Shown: positions 1 through 12,155 of the stretch, in pieces | How positions within the stretch are numbered: the stretch's first letter is position 1 | How the letters are laid out: each line of letters opens with the position of its first letter | Origin: Cryptomeria japonica | Taxonomy: Eukaryota > Streptophyta > Pinopsida > Cupressales > Cupressaceae | Length of the DNA stretch: 64,000 nucleotides | Reading direction: 5' to 3' | Assembly: GCF_030272615.1 (NCBI RefSeq) | Contig: NC_081415.1 | Coordinates: 265,455,925 to 265,519,924, forward strand | Notes under the pieces: model-generated | What the model saw: only the letters and a program-made list of their open reading frames with translations | What the model was told of the DNA's origin: nothing | The model's database searches: none | Made by a program: the position numbers and the translations under genes

Positions 1-299
1 TATGGCTACAACTGGTACGAACAAATAACATCTACATGTAATTTATGTTCTAATATACATTACATCTATTAGTTTTGAAATTCTAGAATTCAACTCTAGG
101 CTTGCTCATAGAATCCCTATTTATCATCTTCAAAAAATATAATCATACAATGAATTGGAATCATAAGCACAAAACACCCAAGTGGTGGTATATTAAACTC
201 AATCAAATCTTCTTGATTTTGTATTTATCTGAATTAAGACAAAATAGTTTTTTAGATGAAATTATGCTTCTTAAATTAGGTTGCTTTGCATGACTAGCT

Positions 300-1027
300 C
301 TTAAGAAAAGGATTCTTAAAGGCTTAAGATTGGTAAAACTTGGTATTCCAGACCCATTCAATTGTGTCCTTTGTTGGCAAGCTTAGAAGGAAATGGATCA
401 TCTTCTTCTCAATGTCCTTTTTCCCAAGAATGTGGGTTCTTCATCATAAATAAATTGAATTGGCACACACCTCTCCAAAACAATCTTTGGGATGTCTTTG
501 CAAGTTGGCTCATTATTTATAAGAAATGCCTATTTGCATACCTATAGAGAGTAATCCCACATATGGTAATTTGGAACATCTGGCGGGAACACAACAAGAG
601 GATCTTCATGAAAGAAACTTCAGAAGCTAAACAAGTTTCTTATAAAATTGAGCTACCAATCTCAAAATGTGTTAATTTTATGTGCTCAAACCTAAGGAAA
701 TTGATTCTCCACTCTCAGATTAGGACTCAAGTATTCTTAAGAGCTGGGAATACATTAAATTACTATTTCAAGGAATTTTTTTTCAATAGCCTAAAACCAA
801 GTTTGACAAATGCAAGATTAATTAGATCTGTCCACTTGAAGGTAAGTTTTAAGTTAAACTTTGATGGTGTTGCTAAGGGAAACCCAAAAGTATCTAGTGG
901 GGGTTATGTAATTAGGGACCATACAGGCAAAATAATAGAAGCTATATCTTTGAGATTCTCAAATGGAACAAACAATTTAGCTAAAGGTCATTCTTTGACC
1001 TTTGACTGCAAATATTTCAAAGAATGA
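300..1027 (+). pseudogene. LINE ORF2 3' remnant (zf-RVT and RNase H)
   Basis: This is the 3' part of a degraded plant non-LTR retrotransposon. At about 330-450 a zf-RVT-like zinc-binding stretch (a C-x2-C, then a DHLLLN-like block) can be read only by switching frame. From 563 an open frame of 154 codons carries WNIWREHNKRIF, which typically follows zf-RVT in these elements, and at residues 92-150 the start of a plant RNase H domain with its first catalytic Asp in LNFDGVAKGNP. The next catalytic position, normally Glu in N-x-A-E, reads Lys (NLAKGHSL), and the domain is cut off shortly after. No reverse transcriptase is visible upstream in the window. Family assignment is firm; the exact ends are not. 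Confidence 0.75.
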
Positions 1028-1171
1028 GCAGGAAGCTTTGTTTTGCCTCCATCCTTCTGAATCCAGGGGTTGTTAAATCCAATGAATCCAATGAACAATT
1101 ATATTTAAACACTAGTTGCGACCAGTTAATGCCAGAAAGACACTAGGGAGCTGCAATAACATCAACAACTT

Positions 1172-2385
1172 TCATTTGATGTGGGAATCATAATGAGCAT
1201 CATAAACACTAAATACACTCTCAGGAACCAAGAGTGGCAATTTTCCAACATAGATAAATAGCCTTTTCAAGTTCTTTCTTGCCAATGTTGTCATATCCAC
1301 TACCTCTCCACTATCTATAAATATCCACAAATCTCTTGAATTTACTTTTTCAAACTATCATGACAAAATGGACATGACTATGCTCGTGCATGCCTGCAAT
1401 AACAAATCCATTAGGTTTTAACTCTGTTTCCACCTAAACTCAGTTAGACAGTAGAATTGAGCTAGCAAGCATGTAGAAGATAAAAGGAAAATCCTTACCG
1501 TTCTCGGTAGTATTTCAAGCACATGGCATGGTTGCAATTAGGCAAGACAATCTTACTATTGGTCTCGATGCATATTTCACATTCTTCCTCCCATTCCAAA
1601 TTGAGTGTAGAAAGTTGTCCCCTCTCTTCATCAACCTTTTTCTTATATCTTTCCATACATATTGCTTTCTGTTTACAATCTTCCATGTTTGATATCCCTC
1701 CTTCAAGTTGTACTAAAGATGGAAATATTACAGCTGAACAAGGAAAATTAAATCATTATGTTAAGACATTACATCATACCAAGTGCTGAATTAGATGTAT
1801 ACGATATACTGTTGATGTTTAATTAATTAATCAAGTTATCCCATGTTATGCTTAAAAAGAGAAAATTAGGTTTTACCATAAAATTCTTTAATGTTGGCTT
1901 TTCGTTCATGTGTTGACATTGTAGTGGTACCATCAACATAAGCGTGCACAATTCCCACTTTGAAATATCAATAACTATTATGACTGAATTTAGGGAAAAA
2001 CTGACATTCATCAATCAAAAAATATATCAATCTTGGACTCCCAAAGTTCTCCCAATTAATCCATGGGTATCTACCCATTCCATCCATGCAAAAGCTCCTA
2101 CCTATGGTGATAAAGCACACAAAATAAAGAAAAAAATAGAAAAAAAAAATCCATTTAACAACATTATCTACCACGGTTGTCTATAGTTATACAAACATTT
2201 AGAATGCAAACAAATACACAAACCTTGTATATGAGTATTCTTAGCAGACCTAGTGCCCCTGCAAGATTGTAGTTGGTCCATTACATAAGGAAAAGGAACA
2301 AGTGTGCTGGTGGGCTATAGGAAAGCCTCATTTGCAGACAAGCACCATCATACTCCCTTGGAAACTCAAATGCCTTGCATCCCAA
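1172..2385 (-). pseudogene. AIRP2-like: AIRP2-type RING E3 ubiquitin ligase pseudogene
   Basis: Four exons of a plant RING-type E3 ligase of the AIRP2 family (in Arabidopsis a cytosolic ligase in ABA and drought signalling) are recognisable in order on the - strand: about 2385-2224 (FPREYDGACLQMRLSYSP, then LAGALGLLRILIYK), 1943-1877 (YVDGTTTMSTHERK), 1733-1499 (the RING start, CEICIE to PNCNHAMCL) and 1393-1172 (CPFC, then LVPESVFSVYDAHYDSH and a TGA at 1174-1172). GT donors are seen at 2223, 1876 and 1498, and AG acceptors at 1735 and 1395. Lesions: TAA at 2283-2281, the acceptor before exon 1943-1877 reads AC instead of AG, a zinc-ligand Cys is Tyr (MCLKYY), TAG at 1380-1378, and a 1-base deletion near 1345. 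The first exon is doubtful (a MKVFKD-like start near 2490). Retained introns show it is a decayed genomic copy, not a processed one. Confidence 0.85.
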
Positions 2386-2493
2386 ATACCAAAAGTTTAA
2401 TCTTTGTGACTACATTTTGCTATATTATAGACTTGGATTTTATTTTCACCGATGCCTACACTTGGTCCTATCCTTAAAGACTTTCATAGCCTT

Positions 2494-2547
2494 TATTGTT
2501 AAACAAGTAACTCTTACTAGTTTGTATTGTTAAACAAGCAACTCTTA
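2494..2547. repeat. 31-bp direct repeat, two copies
   Basis: A 23-bp block starting ATTGTTAAACAAG is present at 2494-2516 and again at 2525-2547, offset by 31 bp with one or two differences. It lies just upstream of the recognisable exons of the RING pseudogene, in its likely first intron or 5' flank. No function is suggested. Confidence 0.7.
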
Positions 2548-2825
2548 GGAACAAACCAGGTTCCAGTGACGACCCCAATGAACATGAGGTGGCTGGTGGT
2601 TAAGAGGTGGTTCTACTTTTAGTCCTATAGTACAGTTTTTTTGAAAGTTGGGAACAATAGTTCTGCCAAATTCTATGGAGCAAACTGCAAATTTTTCATC
2701 TTTTGCCAATACTATAAAAATGGTAAAGACCATGAATAAAAATCTTTGTAGATTAGCCAAAGTTGCAGAAGAAGTTTGCCCCAAGAAATAGCATGTTGTA
2801 AATCGAAATATTCTCCAATTTGCAG

Positions 2826-3908
2826 GGTTTCTGAGGAATTTAGCCCAGGTTATGAGGGAGCTTCAAAAAGATTTAGAAATAATGCCCGTTGAGTACACTA
2901 CCTTGGAGATGACTCAACTGGAAGCTGAGGTTAAGAATTCTGAAATTATGCTCCATGACATATTGGGTAGGTCTTCATTATATCTATTAACTTGTTGCTC
3001 GACCCTAATAGATCAAGTAAAAAATTGTGTGGCAATATCTGGGGCTTTTTTAGATAACGTGGTCCTGGAAGGCTCTTTAGATGCCTTAAGACTCCATGTT
3101 TCGGAGGCTAAAGAAATTTTAGAGAAGGGGATGCCAAAACTGGATCCCAAGGATCAGATTCACTGCAATTCATTTGATGATGGGGCTCTTGATTCAATTG
3201 TGTCTGATTATTCTCTCAGCAACAAGCTTGCAGAACAAATTGTTGATAGTTTAAGGATTGCATCGGATAATGATTCTTTTTCCACTGAACTGGCTAAGTT
3301 GAAGGTGGAGAGGACCGAGGTAGTAGAATTGAGGGGAAAGGTGTACTCGTTGTATTTGGAACAGTTCATTATTCTACTAGAGAAGGCAATTGCATCGAAG
3401 CGTAAGCCTATTCAAATTCATTCTTATGAGAAGGTTGATAATATCCATAGACACATTCCTATGCTTCCTTTACAGTCATTTATTTGCCCCATTACCAAGG
3501 ATTCAATGAGGGATGCAGTGTAGATTGCTTCTAGTCAGACCTATGAGCATTCTGCAATTGAGAGATGGTTTGAAGAGGGTTATACCAGGTGCCCGATAGG
3601 GGTTGAGTTGAAGAATTGTAAGATGAAACCAAATTTTGCTTTCAAACAATCAATTGCAGAATGGAGACAGAGAAATTACAATATCAGGAGCTTCTCAACA
3701 ATGTGGAGAGTAATGAAGAAGAACAATTAAAGGAAGTGCAAGACTTGTAAGCCTTGTGTGAAGAGGAATCCTTGAATAAGTATAAAGTAGCCAATAAGAA
3801 TCTCATACCTAGGCTTGTGAAATTGGCAAAATCTTCCAACATGTTGGCTGTCAAAGCATTCTCTACTCTAGAAATCCTTGCAAAACAATCAGAAGAACAC
3901 CATATTTG
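2826..3908 (+). pseudogene. U-box/ARM E3 ubiquitin ligase pseudogene (PUB42-44 type)
   Basis: Plant U-box ligases of this class have an N-terminal helical region, a U-box that recruits E2 enzymes, and ARM repeats. Here the helical region runs from an exon start at 2826 (AG acceptor at 2824-2825) to about 3470. The U-box follows: LQSFICPITKDSMRDAV, a TAG stop at 3521-3523, then in the same frame the SAIERWFEEGYTRCPIG segment and SIAEWRQRN, ending at a TAA at 3728-3730. ARM-like sequence (LIPRLVKLAKSSNMLAVKAF) continues to about 3908 only in another frame, so there is a frameshift near 3660, plus a TAA at about 3748. Most ARM repeats are missing. Introns upstream are implied but the first exon was not found. 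I recognise the family; the exact subfamily is less sure. Confidence 0.8.
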
Positions 3909-3910
3909 AA

Positions 3911-6900
3911 CACAGTCAATAAACCTATTTAACTATGGTCTGCAATAAAAATAAGATTCCACAAAAACCTAAACATACCTCACAATCTGCAAGAGTGCCC
4001 ATGACCGTTTGTCTTCATGGCGGTGCATGAATTCCCTAAAAAATAACCACACCAACCATAAATGTGCCAACATATTTAGGGTTCCAGATTCCCTTGTCTC
4101 AGCTACTTATTGTTTGAAAAACACGTCATACACCGCGACGGGGAAATTCCAGCCACTGAGAAAAATTCGGTCGGATTGTCTTGCACTTCGACAACAAACA
4201 CCCCCCACTAAAAGCCTATCGGCTTAAATATCATGTAGATAAATTTATTATAGATTAACGACATTAATAAATTACCTTATTATAAATTTGTAGGAGAAGA
4301 TTTGATATTTAATGCTAGATAGACAACTTTCAAGTGTACTGCATAAGAAATCAAAGTGGGAGAGATCATCTTATAACTATAAATAGTTAGCTTGTAGGTG
4401 AGAAAATGCATGATGATGATAAGTAGTCTAATAGAGATAGTATAATATGATAGTTTTAAATAAATAGAAATAAATTTTCTTATGCTTAGAAGGTATAATG
4501 TAATATAGACATGTGGTAAAACTCAAAATTAAGATCAACATTTTGTCACATATTGATTTTAGATTTGATGGGGTGGCCCAAGATAACTCTCCAAAATACA
4601 TAACAATGATGGGGACGCCTAGGATAAAATCCAAACACACATTCAACACTCAGGCAACAATGATAGTAAGTTCAGGAAAACAACCAGTATCTACAGGCTT
4701 CTTGTTAAAACCGTGATAGGAACAAAATAGAGAATAATAGAATTCGACAACATAAATGTATTGAACTAATCACTTAGCACTAGGTTACATACAAACCAAG
4801 AGACAACATTAACAATCAACAAGATAGATATGAATACCCAAACCTTAACTTTATTATCGCTCAACATGTGATGAAGATTACATACAATAATAGATGTCTA
4901 CATTCAACCATTTTTCCATACACGTATTTGATCGGCTTCCTCTCTACATTCGGACAACCCTTTGCAATTAATCACAACCTACATTTCTTTTCCTATCTCT
5001 ACATGCCTCCTCATCTACTCATCACTCTTCGGCTCTGACCTTTTATCAGGGCCTTTGAATTTAGCTTACTCCACTGTTATTCACTCGACCAATTTGGACC
5101 TCTTTTTTCTGCATCGATTATCAACACACCTCATCAACTATGATTCTCCTCTTCTTGTACTGCCAATTCTAGCCTCTTCTCATTCCATTCGAATCACCTT
5201 CTTTTCGATTGGCCTATTAGCCTCTCCCCTTTTGGTCCCCACACAAATGTGCCCAATCCCTTCTTCTGCCTCTGTTTGCCCAATTTAACTCTCGGTTCAA
5301 TTTCTCCCAAACTGCTCAACTTCTCTTGACCGTTTCATTACCCCTCATAACTAATTCTTTTCACTACTCATTAATCAAACAACTTCATTTTGCCAAAGGT
5401 AACTAATTATTCTACTCAACTTTCAGTTGATGTGGCGATAGGATCTGTGTCTACAAAACAACTCGATGCCCCTGCATCAAGATTAGTTTGATCTTATAGC
5501 TTACATTAGATTTCTTATTTGGTTATATATGATTTATATGTGAGTAAATATTTAGCATGGGGATGTATGTATGATTGATCATTATTTGTTAAACTTTTTA
5601 TTTTGAAGTATCTTAATTACTATGCTAAATTTCTACTATGCTAGTAATGGTATATTTTAGTCATAAAAAGTGTTGCGTAGTATGAGTTTACAATTTGTTA
5701 TATATTTAATATAGAAAAGAAAATTATGAATACTTTCCATAGTTGTTAGTTATAAAGAATCATTTGACTAGAGATATGCGTACTGATACTTCAACCTTTC
5801 ATATTTCATTTTTGAAATAGGCATGATTATATCAATATCATAAATTATTTGGGACAAAAGAATTTAGAGTTATAGCATTTTCCATCTATGATAAAGGAAG
5901 TATAATAGACCCAAGTAAAACATACCAAAACTTTATATAATTAGCCTAATTGGAAACTTATATAGGAGGAAAAGTTCTTCCATGAATTACAAGGCTTCTA
6001 TAATATCAATAAGTATCATAAGGTGAAAAAGGTTATTTTATAAGGATATTAATGGAACCTTCTATAGAAGAATACTTTGAAGTATCATTAAGGCTCCAAA
6101 AAGTGAACATATTTTCCCTATCAATTGCTTACAATTGTTTGAGTGCTATAAAATAAGTGATAAATACGTTTTTCTACTTGCTAATAGATGGTATGATGTG
6201 GTCTAGAAACCAACAAAAAACAAGTAGAATTTAACTTTAAAATACACAATGTTTGGATAAGGAAAATCAATGCAAGCATACAACCTTCAATTTTTGCGGA
6301 TCTACATCATGTCCTATGAAATATTATTTGAGTGTTGATGGGGAAGATTTATGAAAATTTTAATAAGCCTTCATAATTAGAGGGCTATAATCACCAAACT
6401 TGATTATGTGATGGACATTAAGACTCTCTTGACTTTACATGAGAACATCAATATTGATAAATAAATTCTTTAAAATATAATATTAGTTAATTATTAAATA
6501 CAAACTTTTACTAATTAAATTGTAATTATAAGTTATGCTTAATATATTACGATCCATAAGCTAGAAATGAAGGAAAGAAAACAAAGAGGTCGATCAAGTG
6601 TGCAAAACCATTTGAGAAACTATTAAGTGCCAACTAATCTCACACAAGCTTTTTGAAGAAACCCCAAGGACCTAGCATGAAGGTGGACACTCTTAGTAGA
6701 ATATTATCTCATGGCTATTTTCAAGACACATTATCTCATGGATTTATTAAATGTGAAAAGCCTCCCAATTTTAAATTTGGGAATGGACTTTTCCTAATTA
6801 ATATCCTCTCAAAATATTTCATTTTGAAGTTAAAAGCATGTGAATATAGTCATGCCTTTTAAGCTCACCCTTTCAAAAAACACGTCCTTTGGATTTTATG

Positions 6901-7832
6901 AGTATTCGACCTATTAAGGAGAGTATGAATTAAAACATAGTACCACAACGTGGTTTAAACTATTCATAATTCCATGTGCCTATATGATGCATGGCTATTT
7001 TAAAAATATTTTTTGGTTATATTATATGGTAATTGAATCAAAAGGTTATAATTATAAAGCATTAATATACATATAATAGACTTTAATGAGTAGTGATGTG
7101 TAATACATGTATTATATAGTATAATAATATATATCAAAAAAATAATAGATATGTTATCTTTTGTTATCTAAGAATTTGCAAGTTATATAATTTTTGCATC
7201 ACTTAATAGCTAGATGGTTGGTGAGTACAATCTTATGCTGCATAAGTATTTAAGAAACAATATGAATTTTTAAAGATATCACTTGTGTAAAAGTAATAGA
7301 ATCTCTTAACTTGACTTTCATAAATTGGTTTTTTTAAAATAATAAAATAGCGCATCAAATAATAGCTGTGTTTTTTAAATTATATGATGATCCTCTTAAA
7401 AATCCAAAACAATATGTGGTTTTGATTATAACATTATTGTATTTTAAGGATAAAAGAATAATTTTAAATTGATTATGGCATATAATATTTAAAATAAATA
7501 TCATACATCACTTAAAAATCAAATAGATAACAATCACAATCCTATGCTATATGAATATGTTAGGGATATTTTTTTTTTGAAAATTCTCTTAGATATTACT
7601 CGTGAAAGAAATGATTCAAGTTTTTTACTTATCTATGTTGAATTGCTTTAAGAGTATTAGAAAAAATACACCAAATGTATTACACAAATAGCCTTATGCA
7701 TGTGTTGATTGAGTGTGATAAAGATTCTCATCAACTTCAACATGTCTTATAGTATAACCTATAAAAATGATTAGTATTTCATCACCTACATTGATAACAT
7801 GTTATAAATTAGGATCTTATGATACTAATAAT
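3911..7832. other. AT-rich stretch with no recognised gene
   Basis: No coding similarity, RNA gene or complete mobile element was recognised here. Short open frames at 4009-4227 and 4962-5288 have biased, low-complexity translations and no known motif. A pyrimidine-rich patch lies at about 4920-5340, and a short palindrome GATGCCCCTGCATC near 5468. The stretch may hold old LTR fragments that cannot be defined by eye. Confidence 0.5.
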
Positions 7833-8326
7833 TGTAAACAAGATATAAAATAAATACATTAAGAATCATATAAATATAAATTAACACATTACATAAGATA
7901 TACATGGGGAAAACCCTTTTGGGTAAAATACCCCATAAAGAATCATTTTATTAAAACATTTACAAATGTAGTCTATCATAAAATAGACTTGAACCTAGGG
8001 CCACTCCTCCAATACTTCTACATATCCAATAATACCTCTTCTGCATAGTGATACAAGTCACTACAAATCTCCAAGTTCACACACCGCTGAAATGAGAGAG
8101 AAACTCCTTAAAAATAGGAGGAATGGTGACTTCACTAATCCCACATTTTAAATAAACCTCATTCATATAAATAATTAATAATCTAATAGTTATTAGACTA
8201 TAATTATTTCAAATGGGATATGCTTATAAAACATGTAATACATAAGCTTGTATAACCTTATATTAGAACATTACATATAAATATCAGGGTATGACCCTTG
8301 ATAACATTATTTTCTAATGATGTTCA
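7833..8326 (-). mobile_element. LTR fragment, copia type, - strand
   Basis: On the - strand this reads as an LTR: it starts TGAACATCATTAG (from 8326), contains a GGGGTATTTTACCC / CCCCATGTATATC block typical of the R-U5 region of plant copia LTRs, and ends CTTGTTTACA at 7833. Just beyond, at about 7811-7830, the - strand reads TTAGTATCATAAGATCC, a plausible decayed initiator-Met primer binding site. No gag could be recognised further along that strand, so the internal region is lost or unrecognisable. Boundaries are by eye. Confidence 0.45.
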
Positions 8327-9711
8327 TGTTAGAATTATATGTTTGGTTGTCATTGATGTCAAACTCGATGATTTGGATTGGTCTGGATATAGTGAGAGTG
8401 TACAGAGTAAAGGTGTTGCAGAGCAATAGTATGTATAGTGTTGGATTATTGGGAAGATTGATGGATTTGGTTGTTCATTGTTGCTGCTAGGATATGTTGT
8501 TGTCATTGATGTCAACATATTCTAGTGAGTTATTCTGGTGAGTTTGGAAAGGGTTTTTGGTTTGGTTTTGTAGTTTGGTTTTGTTGATCACTGTTTTGCA
8601 GATTCTGGTATTCCCTTTGGTATATTCTAGTGTGATCAGATCTTGTGCTGAGATTTTGGATTATTATTTGGGATGATCTTGTGTATCTTCATTTTAGATG
8701 GTTTGTGATTTGGTGTGCCACAAGTTATCTTTCTTCATGACAGTTGCTGATTGGTTGTGTTCTTGAGCTTTGAGACATTGACCGATGAAGATTTGAAAAT
8801 AGATGTTGGTGCAACTATTTTGGATGATTCTAACATACTTGATGTTGTTTCCTAGTCATTTTCTATTTTTTTTGGCAATCTACATTGATCGTTGAGTGAG
8901 TTTTTGGTGATTTCTTTGAACTGGTGATAATTTGGGTGTTATGTAGTATTTCTGGTGGTGTAGTGTGTTGCGATTGATCTTGGTGGGATTTCTGGTAGAT
9001 GTAATTGTTTGGTAATTTGAATTGGGCCCTATCTATGTAATATAAATCATAATATTAGTCTGGTGATTGGTCTTTGTATCGTGTAATGTAATTTTTGTAA
9101 TTATGAGTTGAGGGTTTAGCCAACCTTGTTATCAATGTTGATGATTTGTATATATAGGTGATATGCTTATGTAATTTTGGTGTCGGTATTGTGCTTGCAT
9201 TATTAGAGAGAGGTAAATGTGCAAACAAAGGATATATCATTCAGTGAAGTGTTGTGGTGAGTTTGGTGTTGTAGGGTAGACAACTATGCTTAACTGAAAC
9301 TGTCATCGAATATTTGTAGATGCTATTATTGCAATTCATTCCTTCTGGATTGTAGTTCGAATCATATTGTAAGTCAGTGAGACTTCCTTGAGGGTTGTAT
9401 CCTTCTAGGCATATATCTTTTGAGGAGTGAACTCTAAGCAGTGTTCTTGAATGCATGTGCATTCCCCATTGTAATATTTTCACATACTACTACAGAGTAT
9501 TGAATCTTATTGTGGGTAGGTTCCCACCATGGTTTTTTCCTTAACCAGGTTTTCCACGTCAAAATCTTAGTGTTATGTGTTGTGCTATTAATTTGCTTAT
9601 CTATTATTGCCATGGTTTATCAGTTTATGTCTTGAAGTTTAATTTGTTTTGAGATCCTGTGAAGATTGATTCACCCCCCGTCTTAGTCTTCCTTCTTGAT
9701 TGCTGCTAACA
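8327..9711 (+). mobile_element. 5' LTR of a copia element, about 1.4 kb
   Basis: The segment starts TGTTAG and ends CTAACA, a perfect 6-bp terminal inverted pair. Near the 3' end it has the R-U5 signature of plant copia LTRs (GGTTTTTTCCTTAACC, then GGTTTTCCACGTC at about 9530-9560). It is followed directly by a primer binding site and a copia gag. A TATA-like TATATATAGG lies at 9149-9158. The motif TTGTCATTGATGTCAA occurs twice (near 8347 and 8503), the second inside an ATATGTTG...CAACATAT inverted repeat. No matching 3' LTR is in the window. The left end abuts another LTR fragment with no gap. Confidence 0.75.
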
Positions 9712-9728
9712 ATTGATATCCGAGCTAG
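9712..9728 (+). other. primer binding site (decayed initiator-Met)
   Basis: ATTGATATCCGAGCTAG follows the LTR immediately. The canonical site complementary to plant initiator-Met tRNA is TGGTATCAGAGC; this copy differs at about two positions. Its place between LTR and gag supports the reading. Confidence 0.65.
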
Positions 9729-9767
9729 ATCCTTTGGTAGAAGCCAAATAGCTTGAGGAGATCCGGG

Positions 9768-10185
9768 ATGGCAGCTCAAGGTATTCTTTTCAAGAAAGAC
9801 AGTCTGAGGATTGATGGAAGCAACTACACTGTATGAAAGAAAGAGATGGAGGTACATTTGAAATGTCTTGGAGAAGATAATTGGAAGACTAAGAATGCCT
9901 ATGTTGTTCCTCAAAATGGACCATCCACTCCTGATGAGGTTAAGGAAGCTGGATAGAGTATAAGAGCAAATGAAGCATTACTCAATTCCTTGACTGATTC
10001 TGAAATGACAAATGTTATGGAACTTCAGACCGCACATGAGATCTCAGTGAAGCTTGAGATCCTGTATGAGGGTGATAGATACTTTATGTTACTAATTGAT
10101 GATTATTACATAATGATGTGGGTTGTCTTTTTGAAGGAAAAATCATAAGCATTTGAGAAATTAAGTTTCATCAAGAGATTACAAC
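9768..10185 (+). pseudogene. copia gag joined to an integrase fragment by internal deletion
   Basis: The gag start ATG is at 9768. The N-terminal copia gag reads MAAQGILFKKDSLRIDGSNY, then a TGA (for the usual Trp), EMEVHLKCLGEDNW, YVVPQNGPSTPDEV, a TAG at about 9954, and LTDSEMTNVMELQTAHEIS up to LEILYEGD. The next residues, RYFMLLIDDYYIMMWV-FLKEKS, belong to the copia integrase core, which normally lies hundreds of codons downstream. The jump falls at about 10071-10080. The rest of gag, the protease, most of integrase, RT and RNase H are absent. A further stop sits after FLKEKS and the similarity ends near 10185. Non-functional. Confidence 0.8.
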
Positions 10186-10189
10186 AAGC

Positions 10190-11977
10190 ATGATTGAATT
10201 CATACAACTGTGTTCAGTTACATTTCATTTCTAAAGTTATAAGCCTCATGATCTTTATCATTGTATTAATCAATAATTTCATTCACATAACTACAAGATC
10301 TACCATCTAAGTCACATCGTAATAACATTGCATTTAAGTCATAAAGTCTCATAAAAATACATAATGATTACATCAAATTACAACTTGCCATGAAGGCATA
10401 TATATAAAAAAATGATACAACCGACCATATAAGGTCCAAGAGAAACAAAATAGATCCAAGAAGAACAAAAAGGATCCAACTAGTATAAGGAATGGAGTAA
10501 ATCCAAGAGAGAAACTAGAGCACCTGTGAAGCTAATCCCTCGCAAGAAGGAACAAACAAAACACCCGATGGAAAGTGACACTGCCACCTGACCATGTGGC
10601 CTAAAAAGGGACCACCCCTTCATACTAGGAGATAGTAATAAGGCCCTAAAATAAACCACAATAAAGCATCACATGGTCTAACATGTACATCGGGTGCTCA
10701 CATAAGGCATAAGCATATAGATATGACTCCCACAAGAATGCTCCACGTAAATCCATCACAAGACTATACACTAGTGAACATAAGGGAAGAGTGTCATTGC
10801 ATAGCTAGTATGGGTTATCCTAGAAGGCCTCCATAGGCCCTGATCCCCATCTTGGGTTATCCTGGTATCCTCTCCCGAACCCCCGACCCCCATCCATGAC
10901 TCATGCAAACCCAACAAACCTTTCGTGAGGACAAGGTGGTTGGTTTTGCCATTCCAAACCTTCCCACTACATCTTGAGTCTGTACGAGCACTCAACCATG
11001 AGTGGGGAACAATTAATCTTGATTAATGTTTTAACTATGCAAATCCCTAATAGATTATTAGGTTATCACTTAATTATCCAACTTTTGACAGGTTATCCTG
11101 GCAGCCACTTTGAGCCCTAGCCCCCACTTGAAAGCCACTCTTCCTTATGACACTACACAACCTCCAAAGAACTCCAAGGTAAAACACAAAAGACAACCAA
11201 ACACATAAAGTTAAAGCAAAAATGAAGAAACATACTTCATTAATCAAACCCTCTACCAAGGTGTAACCAACTGGAGGTGTGAAACAGACAAACTGATCTA
11301 TTCACAAGACAAGACCACAACAGGGATAAAGCAAGTACAACGACAATCAAAACTTAACCAATTAACTTGCATGATAGTCTCGCATTCAACACCATACCAT
11401 CATAAACACAAGAATTACTCTTTTCAAATAAACACCCAAAATCCTCCAATGGAGTAAATATCCAAAAAGGATTCACTTGCACACTAAACATATATCCATT
11501 TTAAGGAATAATAAAGACAATCCAAGAATATAATTAAAAACTTTAATTATCCCATAGTAACTCTTTCAATTAATTAATTCCTCCTAGATAAGGAAATTTA
11601 CAGTTCAGGAAAACACATGAAAGGTCTAAGTCAACATACACCCAATTGACTTGCACAATGACTTGATTAAAAATCCATACCCACACACACATGAAAATCT
11701 CCCTTTTAAATAAAATTAAACCATTAAGCTCCCAATCCAATAAGTGACTAAAAACAAGTTTCTCTTGCAAGAAAAAGGCCAAGAAATCTTTTACAGAATT
11801 AAAGCAAGTTACTATCTAAACAAGCCGTTATTTAATCCAAATAAAGATCATTTCAACTGAAGCAATATTGACTAAATTAATCTATGATTACTAATAAGTA
11901 CTTTGTTTTTCAAAGTTAATAATTTAATATCAAATCAATATTAACATTAAATTCATACTCTTCTTAATTCCAAATTT
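10190..11977. other. unclassified, probably repeat-derived
   Basis: No coding similarity was recognised. A GC-richer patch at about 10540-11000 with repeated GGTTATCCT words (near 10814, 10854 and 11091) and C-rich runs differs from the AT-rich flanks and may be LTR sequence on the - strand. This could not be confirmed by terminal repeats, a primer site or a duplication. Short open frames here (for example 10771-10995) have no recognisable product. Confidence 0.4.
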
Positions 11978-11997
11978 CACACACACACACACACACA
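11978..11997. repeat. (CA)n microsatellite
   Basis: A run of ten CA dinucleotides lies in AT-rich sequence about 70 bp before a longer compound microsatellite. Confidence 0.95.
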
Positions 11998-12067
11998 ACA
12001 ATACAAAAATATCTATTTTTCTAGTTAAAATAATAATCATTTTACGAATAAAATGTCACTAATACTG

Positions 12068-12070
<3 letters not shown>

Positions 12071-12117
<47 letters not shown>

Positions 12118-12124
12118 AGATCTC

Positions 12125-12155
<31 letters not shown>

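Noticed and set aside
4962-5288. 108-codon open frame with hydrophobic segments
   Set aside because: Low-complexity Leu/Ser/Pro translation from a pyrimidine-rich patch, with no motif, splice context or related copy.
9768-10185. Novel gag-integrase fusion gene
   Set aside because: It contains stops and only a short integrase piece; a simple internal deletion explains it.
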